DNA from: Bacteroidota bacterium
GTDB taxonomy: Bacteria; Bacteroidota; Bacteroidia; Bacteroidales; P3
Assembly (NCBI GenBank): GCA_017860275.1
Contig: JAFNAQ010000002.1
Coordinates: forward strand, 229,654-293,653
DNA length: 64,000 nucleotides
Reading direction: 5' to 3'
The notes beneath the pieces are model-generated. The model saw nothing but the letters and a program-made list of their open reading frames with translations. It ran no database searches and was not told the origin of the DNA. Positions within the stretch are counted from its first letter, which is position 1. The number at the start of each line of letters is the position of its first letter. Below are positions 8,642 to 19,255 of this stretch, one piece after another. The position numbers were made by a program, and so were the translations under genes.

Positions 8642-10146
8642 ATAAAAATATAAAAAATTCGTTAATCGGAGTTCGATTAAACAAAGATCGTTTGTATGAT
8701 GACGTTATAAAACAAATAGCTGAATCAGATTTACCATACATTAGTGAATCTAGTAAAAAAAATTTACTTTCTTTTAAGGATAATGATATAAGTAACCTAA
8801 AAAAATTGTGGAAAAATTTACTTATTGATTCTATTTGCATACTAAAAATAAATGATAGTAGAGAAAAAATATATAGAGATGCAAAAAAATATGAAAATAA
8901 ATTTAAATCCAATTTTGATGAGATAAGAATGACAAGTTCATATGGTATTGATGAGATAAGTAATTATTTTGATGACTTTATTGTTTTTGAATCTGTCTTA
9001 TATGGCACAGATGAACATTATAGAGATCATGTTGATCATGTTTTACAAGTTTGGGCAATTGGAGTTAGTCTACTTTCGCAGAATAAGTTTACTCTGAGTG
9101 AAGGTTATGAAATAAATATGGAATCCTATTTTCATTATAATATTACTGAGGATACTGAGGATACTAAGGATACTAAGGATACTAAGGATACTAAGGATAC
9201 TAAGAATACTGAGGATACTAAGGATACTAAGAATAATCAAATTTCACAGAGTGAAATATTTGCAATGTGGACAATTATTTCATTATGTCATGATTTAGGT
9301 TATCCTATTGAAAAAACAGCAAAAATAAACACTCAAGCAAAAAAAATTATTGGACATTTTGGAAATATGAACTTTAATGAATTGAGCTACAGTTTTGATA
9401 TTTTTAATACATTTCTTGTTGATAAATTTTTAAATATTATTTCATCGAAAGCATCAACAATAATAAATAATACAAGTAAAGATGATAAAGGTAATAAAGT
9501 TGATAAATGTGGAATTACAAAAATACAAACGAAATATAGAGATAAATTTTCCAAATCATTAGAAGAATATAAACATGGTATTTTTTCAAGTTTACTTCTT
9601 TTTAAAAACCTAACATATTTCTTAGAAACAGATTACTATTCTTCGGAAGATAGTCTTTCTGAAGAAGACCTTCGCCAATTTTATATTAGAAAAGAAATTC
9701 TTAGAGCTATTGCTGCCCATACTTGTCCTAAAATTTATCATTTGTCTTTAAATTCACTTTCATTTTTATTGATATTATGTGATGAATTGCAAGAGTGGAA
9801 TAGACCTAAATTTGATGAATTACTAAATAGAAAATATGGAAATGAACCCTATATCGAAATAAAGAATTTTTCTATTGATAATGATCAAAAAATAAAAATA
9901 CAATTTAAATATGATAAAATTGAAAAAGAACACTTGAAATATTTTATTGATAATAAATTTAAAAATATTCACTGTCTATTGAGAAGCGCAAAGGATGATA
10001 AGGATCGTAATGTCAATTTTATTTGGGAAATAATCGCAAATAATATAACATATACTTTAAATTTTGATTCAAAAAATGATTCTTTTGATATAATGAAATT
10101 CACAGAAACATCTGATGGTAAAGAAACAGCATATAAATTATACTAA
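8638..10146 (+). CDS. HD-domain phosphohydrolase with an in-frame TED/TKD tandem repeat
   Basis: A 502-residue protein carrying an HD-type metal-dependent phosphohydrolase domain. Candidate metal ligands are His131/His134 in YRDHVDHV, the HD pair in SLCHDLGYP (218-219), His in AIAAHTCPK and Asp in LLILCDELQEW. Between the first and second motifs lies an acidic/basic linker of about ten three-residue repeats (about 170-199), encoded by 9-bp DNA units. HD enzymes commonly dephosphorylate or cleave nucleotides; the substrate here is unknown. It overlaps the DUF1599 gene by 4 bp and lies 6 bp before the TIR gene, so it belongs to the same operon. In defence loci HD enzymes can be effectors or nucleotide-processing factors; which applies is open. 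Confidence 0.72.
   Translation: MNKNIKNSLIGVRLNKDRLYDDVIKQIAESDLPYISESSKKNLLSFKDNDISNLKKLWKNLLIDSICILKINDSREKIYRDAKKYENKFKSNFDEIRMTSSYGIDEISNYFDDFIVFESVLYGTDEHYRDHVDHVLQVWAIGVSLLSQNKFTLSEGYEINMESYFHYNITEDTEDTKDTKDTKDTKDTKNTEDTKDTKNNQISQSEIFAMWTIISLCHDLGYPIEKTAKINTQAKKIIGHFGNMNFNELSYSFDIFNTFLVDKFLNIISSKASTIINNTSKDDKGNKVDKCGITKIQTKYRDKFSKSLEEYKHGIFSSLLLFKNLTYFLETDYYSSEDSLSEEDLRQFYIRKEILRAIAAHTCPKIYHLSLNSLSFLLILCDELQEWNRPKFDELLNRKYGNEPYIEIKNFSIDNDQKIKIQFKYDKIEKEHLKYFIDNKFKNIHCLLRSAKDDKDRNVNFIWEIIANNITYTLNFDSKNDSFDIMKFTETSDGKETAYKLY
9145..9231 (+). repeat. 9-bp tandem repeat inside the HD gene
   Basis: About ten units of GATACTAAG / GATACTGAG. Because the unit is three codons, gain or loss of copies changes only linker length and leaves the frame intact. 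Confidence 0.95.
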
Positions 10147-10152
10147 TGTGAT

Positions 10153-10632
10153 ATGGAAAAGAAGCATAATATTTTCATCAGTCACCATGGAAAAGACGAC
10201 GAACATGTTCAGAGACTCAAACAAAGATTAAAGGATGAGGGTTACTTTATTCGTAATAGTTCAATTGATAGTACAAAACATCGACCTGTAAGACCAAATG
10301 ATAAAGTTATTGGAAGATTACTTCGAAAAGGGATAAGTTGGGCAGGAACTTTCATCTGTTTAATTGGCTCCGAAACGCATTCAAGACCATGGGTTAACTA
10401 TGAAATAAAACAAGCATATTTACAAGGGAAAAGAATTGTTGGTATATATTTGCATGGATGCAAAAATACGGTAGAATTACCCGAAGCATTTAAAAGATAT
10501 GGAGGAACACCGTTGGGTTGGAACTCATTGAATAAACTTGGAGATGCTATGGCTGGGGAAAATTGTGAAGCTGAAAATCCCGATAGTTCTTCTCGTGAAC
10601 CAATATATAATATTATTAGAATACCATGTTAA
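10153..10632 (+). CDS. ThsB-like TIR-domain protein
   Basis: A 159-residue single-domain protein. NIFISHHGKDD (6-16) is the first TIR strand and loop, ISWAGTFICLIGSETHSRPWVNYEI (61-85, split into strand, SETH loop and helix) the later conserved region with Glu84, and KRIVGIYLHG the next strand. This pattern matches the TIR-like domain (PF08937) of Thoeris ThsB, which makes a cyclic ADP-ribose-type signal from NAD+ on infection; others of the family act as NADases. There is no fused sensor domain. The C-terminal 30 residues look disordered. No ThsA-like SLOG/SIR2 effector is present in the operon, so the downstream partner, if a signal is made, would be another gene here or elsewhere. Confidence 0.82.
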   Translation: MEKKHNIFISHHGKDDEHVQRLKQRLKDEGYFIRNSSIDSTKHRPVRPNDKVIGRLLRKGISWAGTFICLIGSETHSRPWVNYEIKQAYLQGKRIVGIYLHGCKNTVELPEAFKRYGGTPLGWNSLNKLGDAMAGENCEAENPDSSSREPIYNIIRIPC

Positions 10633-10642
10633 ATACACGCAT

Positions 10643-11281
10643 ATGCCTTATTATTCATATAAATTAGAACACGATTTTGGATTAGCTCCAAATCCTTTTG
10701 GTAGATATTGCACACTTGCTGTTTGCAAATCACATATTAGAAATAATAAAAAATTAAACATTGGTGATTGGGTAATTGGAACTGGAAGTAAAGGGTTAGG
10801 CTGTCTTCATCATTTAATTTTTGCTATGAAAGTTGAAGAGAAGATTAATTTCAATCAATATTGGGAAGATGAAAGGTTTCAATATAAAAAACCTGTACTA
10901 AATGGGAGCTTAGTACAAATGTATGGTGATAACTTTTATCATTTAGATCATGTCTCGAAAAAATGGATACAAGAGAACTCAGCACACTCCATGGAGGACG
11001 GAACTCCGAATATTGGTCATTCTAATAGAGATACAGGTGGTGAGTTTGTATTGATATCTGAAAAATTTTATTATTTTGGAGATGACTGTCGTAGAATACC
11101 AAACGAATATCTAGATGTTTGTTGCGAAGGTAGAGATATGAAAAGTTCTTCGATTTCAAATGAACTTGGTGATAGATTTATTGAATGGCTTGAATCTAAT
11201 CATAGACAGGGAATACATGGTGATCCGATTAATTGGGGAGATTATCAATTAGAAAAAATTGAATACGAAGTTGAGATTTAA
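10643..11281 (+). CDS. Nucleotide modification associated domain 2 (Nmad2) protein
   Basis: The start is placed at the ATG giving MPYYSYKLEHDFGLAPNP. An in-frame extension upstream to 10538 would overlap the TIR gene by 95 bp and has no family similarity. The resulting 212-residue protein begins directly with the Nmad2 pattern: a YSY strand, G-APNPF-G-YCTLA-CK, then IGDWVIGTGSKGLG. Middle acidic and aromatic segments and DTGGEFVLISEKFYYFGDD follow. Nmad2 was named for its association with predicted nucleotide- or base-modification operons; its biochemical role is unknown, and binding or sensing of a modified nucleotide is only a suggestion. It lies 10 bp after the TIR gene and 39 bp before the membrane protein. 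Confidence 0.75.
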   Translation: MPYYSYKLEHDFGLAPNPFGRYCTLAVCKSHIRNNKKLNIGDWVIGTGSKGLGCLHHLIFAMKVEEKINFNQYWEDERFQYKKPVLNGSLVQMYGDNFYHLDHVSKKWIQENSAHSMEDGTPNIGHSNRDTGGEFVLISEKFYYFGDDCRRIPNEYLDVCCEGRDMKSSSISNELGDRFIEWLESNHRQGIHGDPINWGDYQLEKIEYEVEI

Positions 11282-11320
11282 TATCATAATGTATTTGAAA
11301 AATATAACTTTACACGAAAA

Positions 11321-11980
11321 ATGAATGACACAACTTCTTTAGAAATTATTAAATTGTCTTTTGATAGTAATCAGCCTTCAATCACTCTTGCAAGTAATTG
11401 GATATTCATTATTATTGTTTTTGCTATTATTATTCTTTTGTTTAGTTTGAAAAAATATTATTCTAGGATATTTCAACATCGCTTGCAAAGTATGGAAATT
11501 GAAATATCTGGAACTCCTAAAATGACTTTTAAAGTTGAGCGAAATTATGAAAATCTATATATTGCAAATCGAATTTATATTGAATTAACGACTAGAAAAG
11601 CTGCAATTCCTATTGATGAAAATAATGATAGTATTGAAGAAATATACAATTCATGGTATAAACTATTTGGAATTATTAGGGATGAAATCAAAACAGTTCC
11701 AGGAAAATACCTAAAAGACCATGATTCAACAAAAGCATTAATAGGTTTAACACGAAAAATATTAAATGATGGCTTAAGACCACATTTAACTGAACATCAA
11801 GCTAGATTTAGAAATTGGTTAGAGAAAGCAAAAAGTGATCCAAATAACTTAAATCTTTCACCTCAAGATCTCCAAAAGAAATATCCTGATTATGAAAAAT
11901 TAGTTACTTCCATGAAAGCGGTAAATGTTATTCTGATAAAATATGCGGAAGAGCTAGACAAATTGATAATGAGAAAATAA
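11321..11980 (+). CDS. Membrane-anchored protein, last gene of the accessory operon
   Basis: A 219-residue protein of unknown family. There is one clear transmembrane helix (about residues 27-45) after a short, probably periplasmic N-terminus, then a cytoplasmic, mostly helical, charged domain of about 170 residues. No catalytic motif is recognisable. Position (39 bp after the Nmad2 gene, same strand, same AT-rich style) suggests it belongs to the operon. In TIR or nucleotide-signal defence systems a small membrane protein often serves as the effector, and this is the only candidate here; that role is inference only. Confidence 0.55.
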   Translation: MNDTTSLEIIKLSFDSNQPSITLASNWIFIIIVFAIIILLFSLKKYYSRIFQHRLQSMEIEISGTPKMTFKVERNYENLYIANRIYIELTTRKAAIPIDENNDSIEEIYNSWYKLFGIIRDEIKTVPGKYLKDHDSTKALIGLTRKILNDGLRPHLTEHQARFRNWLEKAKSDPNNLNLSPQDLQKKYPDYEKLVTSMKAVNVILIKYAEELDKLIMRK

Positions 11981-12059
11981 TATACTCTAAAATTCTCGCT
12001 TTTAATTCAATAGGTTATCTTTCAACATTTATGAAATTAATTTTTAAAATATATATTTT

Positions 12060-12377
12060 ATGAACAAAGACATTTTTATGGGGTTAAAGAGTTTTGAGTT
12101 TTATTATTTTATTGGGGTTCTTGCTTTGGGGATTGCTTTTTTCTTGGTATTATTTTATTTTAAATCTCCTTACAAAGAGGTGAAACAACTGAAAAAAGTT
12201 TTCTTCGGATTTATCTTGATTGCTACGGTTGCTTTATTTTTTGCAATAATCGCAAATACCTTTGGTGACTATAATCTTATTCCAAATGCAATAATGAATG
12301 TATTTTTTAGTACAACATTATATTTGAGCGTATCGTCATACGTTCGTTATTTAGATAAAAAGAACAAAATATTGTAG
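12060..12377 (+). CDS. Small three-helix membrane protein, unknown
   Basis: A 105-residue protein with three hydrophobic helices (about residues 13-33, 46-66 and 75-94) and a basic C-terminus. No family recognised. It lies 79 bp after the accessory operon on the same strand. Its base composition, richer in G and T runs, looks more like the core genes, so I do not assign it to the operon with confidence. Its TAG stop falls inside a REP-like hairpin. Confidence 0.5.
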   Translation: MNKDIFMGLKSFEFYYFIGVLALGIAFFLVLFYFKSPYKEVKQLKKVFFGFILIATVALFFAIIANTFGDYNLIPNAIMNVFFSTTLYLSVSSYVRYLDKKNKIL

Positions 12378-12397
12378 AGACGCAATTTATTACGTCT
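12373..12397. repeat. REP-like hairpin overlapping a stop codon
   Basis: TGTAGAGACGCAA...TTACGTCT forms an imperfect hairpin (AGACG at 12378-12382 with CGTCT at 12393-12397). The leading TGTAG resembles the repeats at 5879-5993 and supplies the TAG stop of the preceding gene. Confidence 0.4.
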
Positions 12398-12424
12398 AAA
12401 TGAATTGGTTGTATAGATACTCCC

Positions 12425-12826
12425 CTATTTGTTTATGTTAATGTTTAGGGTGTCGATGTCGTGGTTTATTATTACTTTGTATTGTCCTTTTGGGATGTCT
12501 TTGATAAAGTAGAATAGATCTCTTTTACATAAACAATTGCATAAGGTTGAAGATTCTATTTCTGTAATGTTTATGAAATTGTCTTTTATGTTTGAACTGA
12601 TTGTTATTGAATCGGCACAACAATTATAGAATGTGTTATACTTTTTGATAAAGAGAGTGTCTCCACTAACGTTATATATTAATGAATCTCCTATAAATTT
12701 TGTGTCTGTTGTATTCTTACAGGTACTATAAAAGGTTACATTTCCTCCCAAATCATCCTTGTCTTCTTTATCATCACACGAAAGAAAGAATAGTCCTATT
12801 ACCAATAATATCAATAACTTTTTCAT
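12425..12826 (-). CDS. Small cysteine-rich lipoprotein, unknown function
   Basis: A 133-residue protein with a lipoprotein signal: MKKLL start, hydrophobic core, then LFFLSC with the lipidated Cys at residue 17, followed by a Asp/Lys-rich stretch (DDKEDKDDLGG) typical of Bacteroidota surface-exposed lipoproteins. The mature part is beta-rich and has several cysteines (CCAD, LCNCLC). No domain recognised. It sits alone between a small membrane protein (convergent) and gyrB (same strand, upstream), after the gyrB terminator, so it is probably transcribed separately. Confidence 0.7.
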   Translation of the reverse strand: MKKLLILLVIGLFFLSCDDKEDKDDLGGNVTFYSTCKNTTDTKFIGDSLIYNVSGDTLFIKKYNTFYNCCADSITISSNIKDNFINITEIESSTLCNCLCKRDLFYFIKDIPKGQYKVIINHDIDTLNININK

Positions 12827-12917
12827 AATGGCGCATTATTATATTTATAAATATTGAATTTCATTATAGTAAACAATCTATATATAAATAAGTTGAAACT
12901 ACTATAAAGATTTTTGC

Positions 12918-12949
12918 ATAAAAAAATGGGCAGAGAAGCTCTGCCCATT
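12918..12949 (-). terminator. Rho-independent terminator of gyrB
   Basis: On the minus strand an 11-bp GC-rich stem (AATGGGCAGAG / CTCTGCCCATT, 12925-12949) with a 3-base loop is followed by a run of seven Ts, 28 bases after the gyrB stop. Confidence 0.88.
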
Positions 12950-12976
12950 GATATTTCGTTGTTTTATGCTTTTATC

Positions 12977-14944
<1,968 letters not shown>

Positions 14945-14952
14945 TTAATCTG

Positions 14953-14988
14953 CAAATGTAAGAAAAAATCAGCAGATAAAAAAACAAA
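14953..14988 (-). promoter_or_regulatory. Promoter of gyrB
   Basis: On the minus strand TTTG (14985-14988) and TACATTTG (14953-14960) form -33 and -7 boxes, spaced 24 bases, 30 bases before the gyrB start. Confidence 0.5.
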
Positions 14989-15018
14989 ACAAATTAAACT
15001 AAAAAGTGAAAAGATAGA

Positions 15019-16881
15019 TTAATCGAAAAATCTCCAAGATACCCCAAATCTAAAATTTAGATTTTCATTTGGATAATGCGAAGTTGCATAATAACCATAT
15101 CCGAACTTACCTGAATATGGATGGGTAAGAACAACAAAAATCTTTGCTCTCTCTAGCTTTGTTTGAATAAAAAAGTCTGTGTAAAGATAGTTCCCGATAA
15201 GGGTTTGGTTTTGTCTGTAAAATGATCCCATTGCAGGCATATAAGCATCGGCATAGTAGGCTGTATTGTATCTGAAATCGAAACCAATATATGTATCTAA
15301 TTTCTTTCCAAAGAGTTTAAAGTTTATACTTATACTTTGCTTTGCTTGAAAGACTGGAACGCGCAAAGCATCATTATTATCCGCCTCTTGCAAGGTTGCT
15401 AACCCTTCAAAATTAAACATTCCTTTGCGAATATTATGTCTAAGCGATGCTTGATATAGATTTGTCTTAGTCTTATATTGTTTTGGACTTAGGTCGTTAT
15501 CAATAAAAACAAGGTTATTTAATTGGAAATAATCAACAGAAAACATTATTAACTGCCTGCTAGATTCTTTGAATTTAATAGTATAGGATGCATTAGCATG
15601 AAAAACATCTATCTTTTCAAAATCATTTTCCCATTTAAAATTATTTGAATAGTATTTTGTAAAGAAATAATCTACACTTTTCTGCAATTTTTCAACTCTT
15701 AAATCCAAGGAATTATTCAATGTAAGACTTCCTTCTAAACTTGCATTTGCTCCAAAGCAATAGTCTTTATTGTACCTAGAACTTGAAATAATATAATCTC
15801 CAAATATATTAATATTAGACTTTTTTGTCCCTATTCCTAAGTTAACAAATGGTGTGAGCAATGAACTTTTTTCTACATTAATGCTATCATTGATAACAAG
15901 ATAATCATGTCTAAATCCAATAACGCTTAATGAGTTGTTATTAATAGATAATACGTTCTGAACTCTTCTTAATGCTAAAGAGTCTTTTGTCAATGTTTCG
16001 CTATAATAAGATGTATCGTAAAACCCTCCTCTTGGCTGCATATCATAGTAAATTCTCGAATTTGAATAGTAAGAGAAATCATGAATAAGTGCAAGATTTT
16101 TAAATATCGTTGATGGTAATTTCTTCCCAAAGTTTAATTTTTGACTTAAGAAAATATCAAAACTTTTATATTTTGTGTATGCAGCATTAATATTTACTGG
16201 ATATGCGTTTAATGAACTATATTGTTGAACTCTAAAGGAAGAGTCGGATAATAATCCTCCACTCTCATTCTGCATTGCACGATTACGAATAAAACCAAAA
16301 TAACCCTCATAAAACCCAAGAGAATCTTTATATCTCGCAGTTATATTAAAGAATTGATTCATTGTAGAACTATTTTCGTAAGAACCATCCGCATAGTTTA
16401 CATCATACTGCAAAGCTATCTGAAGATTTTTATAAACGTTTTGAGCATGAATTACTGAAAAGTATCTAGAATTATTAAGCGTATTTGAATATTTTAGCTC
16501 TGAATATGCCTTGTATACATTATAGAAACGGATATTCTCTCTTGTAAATATCGTTGCAGAAAAAACGCTAGGCTGATATGAGAAATTATTGATTTGAGGT
16601 ATAACAAAAAATAATGGATTGTGGGCAGATCCATCGGTTGATAATTGCTGATAGAAAGAGTTATCTATCCTATTAATTGGGTTTACATGATGAACCTCCA
16701 ATAATTCTTGGTCGATTGTTTTTAGAGGTTTATTAGATATTGGGAGATTAGTGTACCTAGTTAGATATGATGAAGAATCAATAATTTGGGATTTTGTGCT
16801 TTGTAGTGTATCATTTTGACAAAACCCCAAATTACTAATTAGTAATGAAAAAATAAATAATATTGATTTATTTGTTTTCAC
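15019..16881 (-). CDS. Putative outer-membrane porin (Porin_10-like)
   Basis: A 620-residue protein with an N-terminal signal peptide (MKTNKSILFIFSLLISNLGF then CQ) and a beta-barrel pattern of alternating aromatic and polar strands throughout, ending in the C-terminal aromatic FGVSWRFFD. The segment HHVNPINRID...LSTDGSAHNPLFF and long strands fit the putative porin family PF14121 widespread in Bacteroidota. Substrate unknown. Its start overlaps the trxB stop by 14 bp, so the two genes form one operon. That fixed linkage with thioredoxin reductase is unexplained by any obvious function. Confidence 0.75.
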   Translation of the reverse strand: MKTNKSILFIFSLLISNLGFCQNDTLQSTKSQIIDSSSYLTRYTNLPISNKPLKTIDQELLEVHHVNPINRIDNSFYQQLSTDGSAHNPLFFVIPQINNFSYQPSVFSATIFTRENIRFYNVYKAYSELKYSNTLNNSRYFSVIHAQNVYKNLQIALQYDVNYADGSYENSSTMNQFFNITARYKDSLGFYEGYFGFIRNRAMQNESGGLLSDSSFRVQQYSSLNAYPVNINAAYTKYKSFDIFLSQKLNFGKKLPSTIFKNLALIHDFSYYSNSRIYYDMQPRGGFYDTSYYSETLTKDSLALRRVQNVLSINNNSLSVIGFRHDYLVINDSINVEKSSLLTPFVNLGIGTKKSNINIFGDYIISSSRYNKDYCFGANASLEGSLTLNNSLDLRVEKLQKSVDYFFTKYYSNNFKWENDFEKIDVFHANASYTIKFKESSRQLIMFSVDYFQLNNLVFIDNDLSPKQYKTKTNLYQASLRHNIRKGMFNFEGLATLQEADNNDALRVPVFQAKQSISINFKLFGKKLDTYIGFDFRYNTAYYADAYMPAMGSFYRQNQTLIGNYLYTDFFIQTKLERAKIFVVLTHPYSGKFGYGYYATSHYPNENLNFRFGVSWRFFD

Positions 16882-17806
16882 TTAAAAATCTTTCAACATC
16901 AATTGCTGCTATACATCCAGAACCTGCTGCTGTAATTGCTTGACGATAAGAGTTATCTTGAACATCACCTGCTGCAAAAACTCCAGGGATATTTGTATAA
17001 GATGTTTTTCCTTCTGTAATTATATATCCTTCGGCATTTGTATTAATTTGCCCTTTAAATATATCTGAATTAGGATGATGACCTATTGCAAGGAAGAAAC
17101 CAGTTAAGTCTATTTGTTTCAATTCTCCTGTCTTAGTGTTTTCAAGCATCACACCATTTACTCCATTATCATCACCCAATACTTCTATTGGCTTATTGTT
17201 CCAAAAAATTTCTATCTTCTCATTTTGCATCACTCTTTCTTGCATAGCCTTTGATGCTCTTAGAACATCACGACGAACAATAAGATATACTTTCTTACAA
17301 ATATTTGATAAATAGCTAGCCTCTTCACAAGCTGTATCTCCTCCTCCAACAACTCCAACAACTTGGTTACGATAAAAGAATCCATCACATGTAGCACATG
17401 CACTAACTCCAAGCCCTCTAAACTTTTCTTCGCTTTCTAAACCTAACCATTTTGCTGATGCACCTGTTGAAATAATAACTGCGTCTGCTAATAATTTCTT
17501 TCCTGAATCGGTTAATAGCTTGAATGGACGCTCAGAGAAGTCTGCTTCTGAAATTATATCCGATCTAATGTCTGTACCAAAACGAATAGCTTGTTTTTTT
17601 AGATCTTCCATCATTTCTGTACCAGTGATTCCTTCAGGATATCCTGGAAAATTATCAATCTCTGTAGTTATTGTTAATTGACCTCCTGGTTGCATTCCTT
17701 CATATAAAACTGGCTTCAAATCTGCTCTTGCTGCATATATAGCAGCAGTATAACCTGATGGTCCTGACCCTATTATAAGGCATCTTACTTTTTCAAAATC
17801 ACTCAT
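16868..17806 (-). CDS. trxB: Thioredoxin-disulfide reductase
   Basis: NADPH-dependent flavoenzyme that reduces thioredoxin in the cytosol. Visible: FAD-binding GSGPSGYTAAIYAARA near the N-terminus, the redox pair CATC, the NADPH-binding GGGDTACEEA and the C-terminal FAD motif GVFAAGDV. The start is placed at the ATG giving MSDFEKVRCLIIG. The longer in-frame form begins with TTG at 17851 and would overlap a promoter-like TAGCTTTG on the minus strand (17839-17846). The resulting 312 residues equal the family length. Operon with the porin gene downstream, and divergent from the TPM-domain gene. Confidence 0.93.
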   Translation of the reverse strand: MSDFEKVRCLIIGSGPSGYTAAIYAARADLKPVLYEGMQPGGQLTITTEIDNFPGYPEGITGTEMMEDLKKQAIRFGTDIRSDIISEADFSERPFKLLTDSGKKLLADAVIISTGASAKWLGLESEEKFRGLGVSACATCDGFFYRNQVVGVVGGGDTACEEASYLSNICKKVYLIVRRDVLRASKAMQERVMQNEKIEIFWNNKPIEVLGDDNGVNGVMLENTKTGELKQIDLTGFFLAIGHHPNSDIFKGQINTNAEGYIITEGKTSYTNIPGVFAAGDVQDNSYRQAITAAGSGCIAAIDVERFLSENK

Positions 17807-17891
17807 AGTATGCTTATTCTTTTTATTTTCAAAGTATGCAAAGCTAAGCAAAATATTAGAAAGTGAAAAACTTTAGCTATTTTATTGCTCT

Positions 17892-17926
17892 TTTGAACGA
17901 ATATTCAATCTTAATTTATATCTTTG
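17892..17926 (+). promoter_or_regulatory. Promoter of the TPM-lemA-parC gene group
   Basis: TTTG (17892-17895) and TATCTTTG (17919-17926), 23 bases apart. Transcription would begin near 17933, which excludes the in-frame TTG at 17931 as start and supports the ATG at 17961. Confidence 0.6.
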
Positions 17927-17960
17927 TTGATTGATTTTATTAACCTTTAAGTTTAAGTTT

Positions 17961-19220
17961 ATGGTAAGATATAAGAAATTTATATATATTCTCCTTGTAG
18001 TTTGTATATTTCCTCTTCATGCATTTTCTCAATCTTTTTCTATCGATAACATTAAGGATATAAAGACAAATTGTGCTAATTGCTTTGTTTCCAATCAAGA
18101 TGGGATATTAAGTCCTAATGCTGTTGAGCAAATAAATACAATTCTCTCTTCTTTAGAAAAGCAAACCACTGCTGAAATATTAGTTGTAGCTATAAAAGAT
18201 ATTGGTGAGAATGCGGCAAGAGATGTAGCAATGGAACTTTTCGACAAGTGGAAGATTGGTAAAGCAGGTAAAGATAATGGGACAATTATTATCCTTGCAT
18301 TAGATAAAAGAGAAGTCTTTATTCGTACAGGCTATGGATTAGAGGGAGCCTTAACAGATGCTAAATCAACGAGTATTGTAAACAAAGTTATGATTCCATA
18401 CTTTAAAAAAGGAGATTGGGATCAAGGTATGGTTGCTGGAGTAAAAGAGGTTGCAAGTATTGTTGCAAAAGAATATAATGTAAATGGATTCGAAGGAGCC
18501 CCTAAAAAACAAGCAAAGGATTATAGTTTCATACTATATGGTTATCTTATAATATCATTAATTGTACTGATAATTTCAATAATAGATATCTCCAAGTCAA
18601 CAAGAGGCTTTAGCAATGAACAAAAAGAAGAAAAAATTGAAGCTTTCACAAAGGCTAGCTTTGGATGGAAAATAGCTGGGGTATTATTCCCTATTGTACT
18701 TTTATTCGTTGTAATATGGTATAATGTCTTCTTTAAACCTAGTGTAAGAAAGAGTAAAATTAATTGTAGAAAATGTGGAGATATGATGCATCTACTTAAC
18801 GAAAAAGAAGATGATGATTTTCTATCAAACGCTCAAGTTATGGAAGAAAATATAAGATCCAAAAACTATGACGTATGGTTATGCAAAAGCTGTGGCAATA
18901 CCGATATTTTCTCATATAATAATACATTAACTCAATACACAACATGCGAAAATTGTGGAGCAAAAACAGTTCATCAAACTGGAGATAATATAGTTGTAGA
19001 CCCTACAGCATTCCATGAAGGAGCTGGGGAAAAAGTGTATACTTGTAAAAATTGTGGCAAAGTAAACAAAAAGAGATATTCTATCCCTAAGGGGGCAACC
19101 ATTGCAGCTGGAGGAGTTATTCTTGGCTCAGGTATGGGTCGAGGCGGTGGAGGTTTCTCTGGTGGTGGTAGCTGGGGAGGCGGAATGTCTGGCGGCGGAG
19201 GCGGCGGCGGCAGTTTTTAA
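17961..19220 (+). CDS. TPM-domain protein with zinc-ribbon cysteines and glycine-rich tail
   Basis: The start at the ATG giving MVRYKKF is set by the promoter. A signal peptide or first helix (about 5-22, ending AFS) leads to a periplasmic TPM domain (about 30-170), with VSNQDGILSP, TTAEILVVAIKDIG and VFIRTGYGLEGALTD typical of the YgcG/TPM_phosphatase family. Two transmembrane helices follow (about 188-210 and 236-254), then a cytoplasmic part with four CxxC knuckles (CRKC, CKSC, CENC, CKNC) and an extreme Gly/Ser tail. TPM proteins neighbour LemA in many genomes, as here. Function unclear; photosystem II repair is known only for plant homologues. Confidence 0.8.
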   Translation: MVRYKKFIYILLVVCIFPLHAFSQSFSIDNIKDIKTNCANCFVSNQDGILSPNAVEQINTILSSLEKQTTAEILVVAIKDIGENAARDVAMELFDKWKIGKAGKDNGTIIILALDKREVFIRTGYGLEGALTDAKSTSIVNKVMIPYFKKGDWDQGMVAGVKEVASIVAKEYNVNGFEGAPKKQAKDYSFILYGYLIISLIVLIISIIDISKSTRGFSNEQKEEKIEAFTKASFGWKIAGVLFPIVLLFVVIWYNVFFKPSVRKSKINCRKCGDMMHLLNEKEDDDFLSNAQVMEENIRSKNYDVWLCKSCGNTDIFSYNNTLTQYTTCENCGAKTVHQTGDNIVVDPTAFHEGAGEKVYTCKNCGKVNKKRYSIPKGATIAAGGVILGSGMGRGGGGFSGGGSWGGGMSGGGGGGGSF

Positions 19221-19255
19221 TCAAAATCAAAAACCAATTTAAATAAAAAAATAAA

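Noticed and set aside
10153..10632. Complete Thoeris system
   Set aside because: A ThsB-like TIR is present but no ThsA-like (SIR2 or SLOG) protein is encoded nearby.
10538..10642. Upstream extension of the Nmad2 gene
   Set aside because: It lies inside the TIR coding sequence, and family similarity begins only at MPYYSYKLEHDFG (10643).
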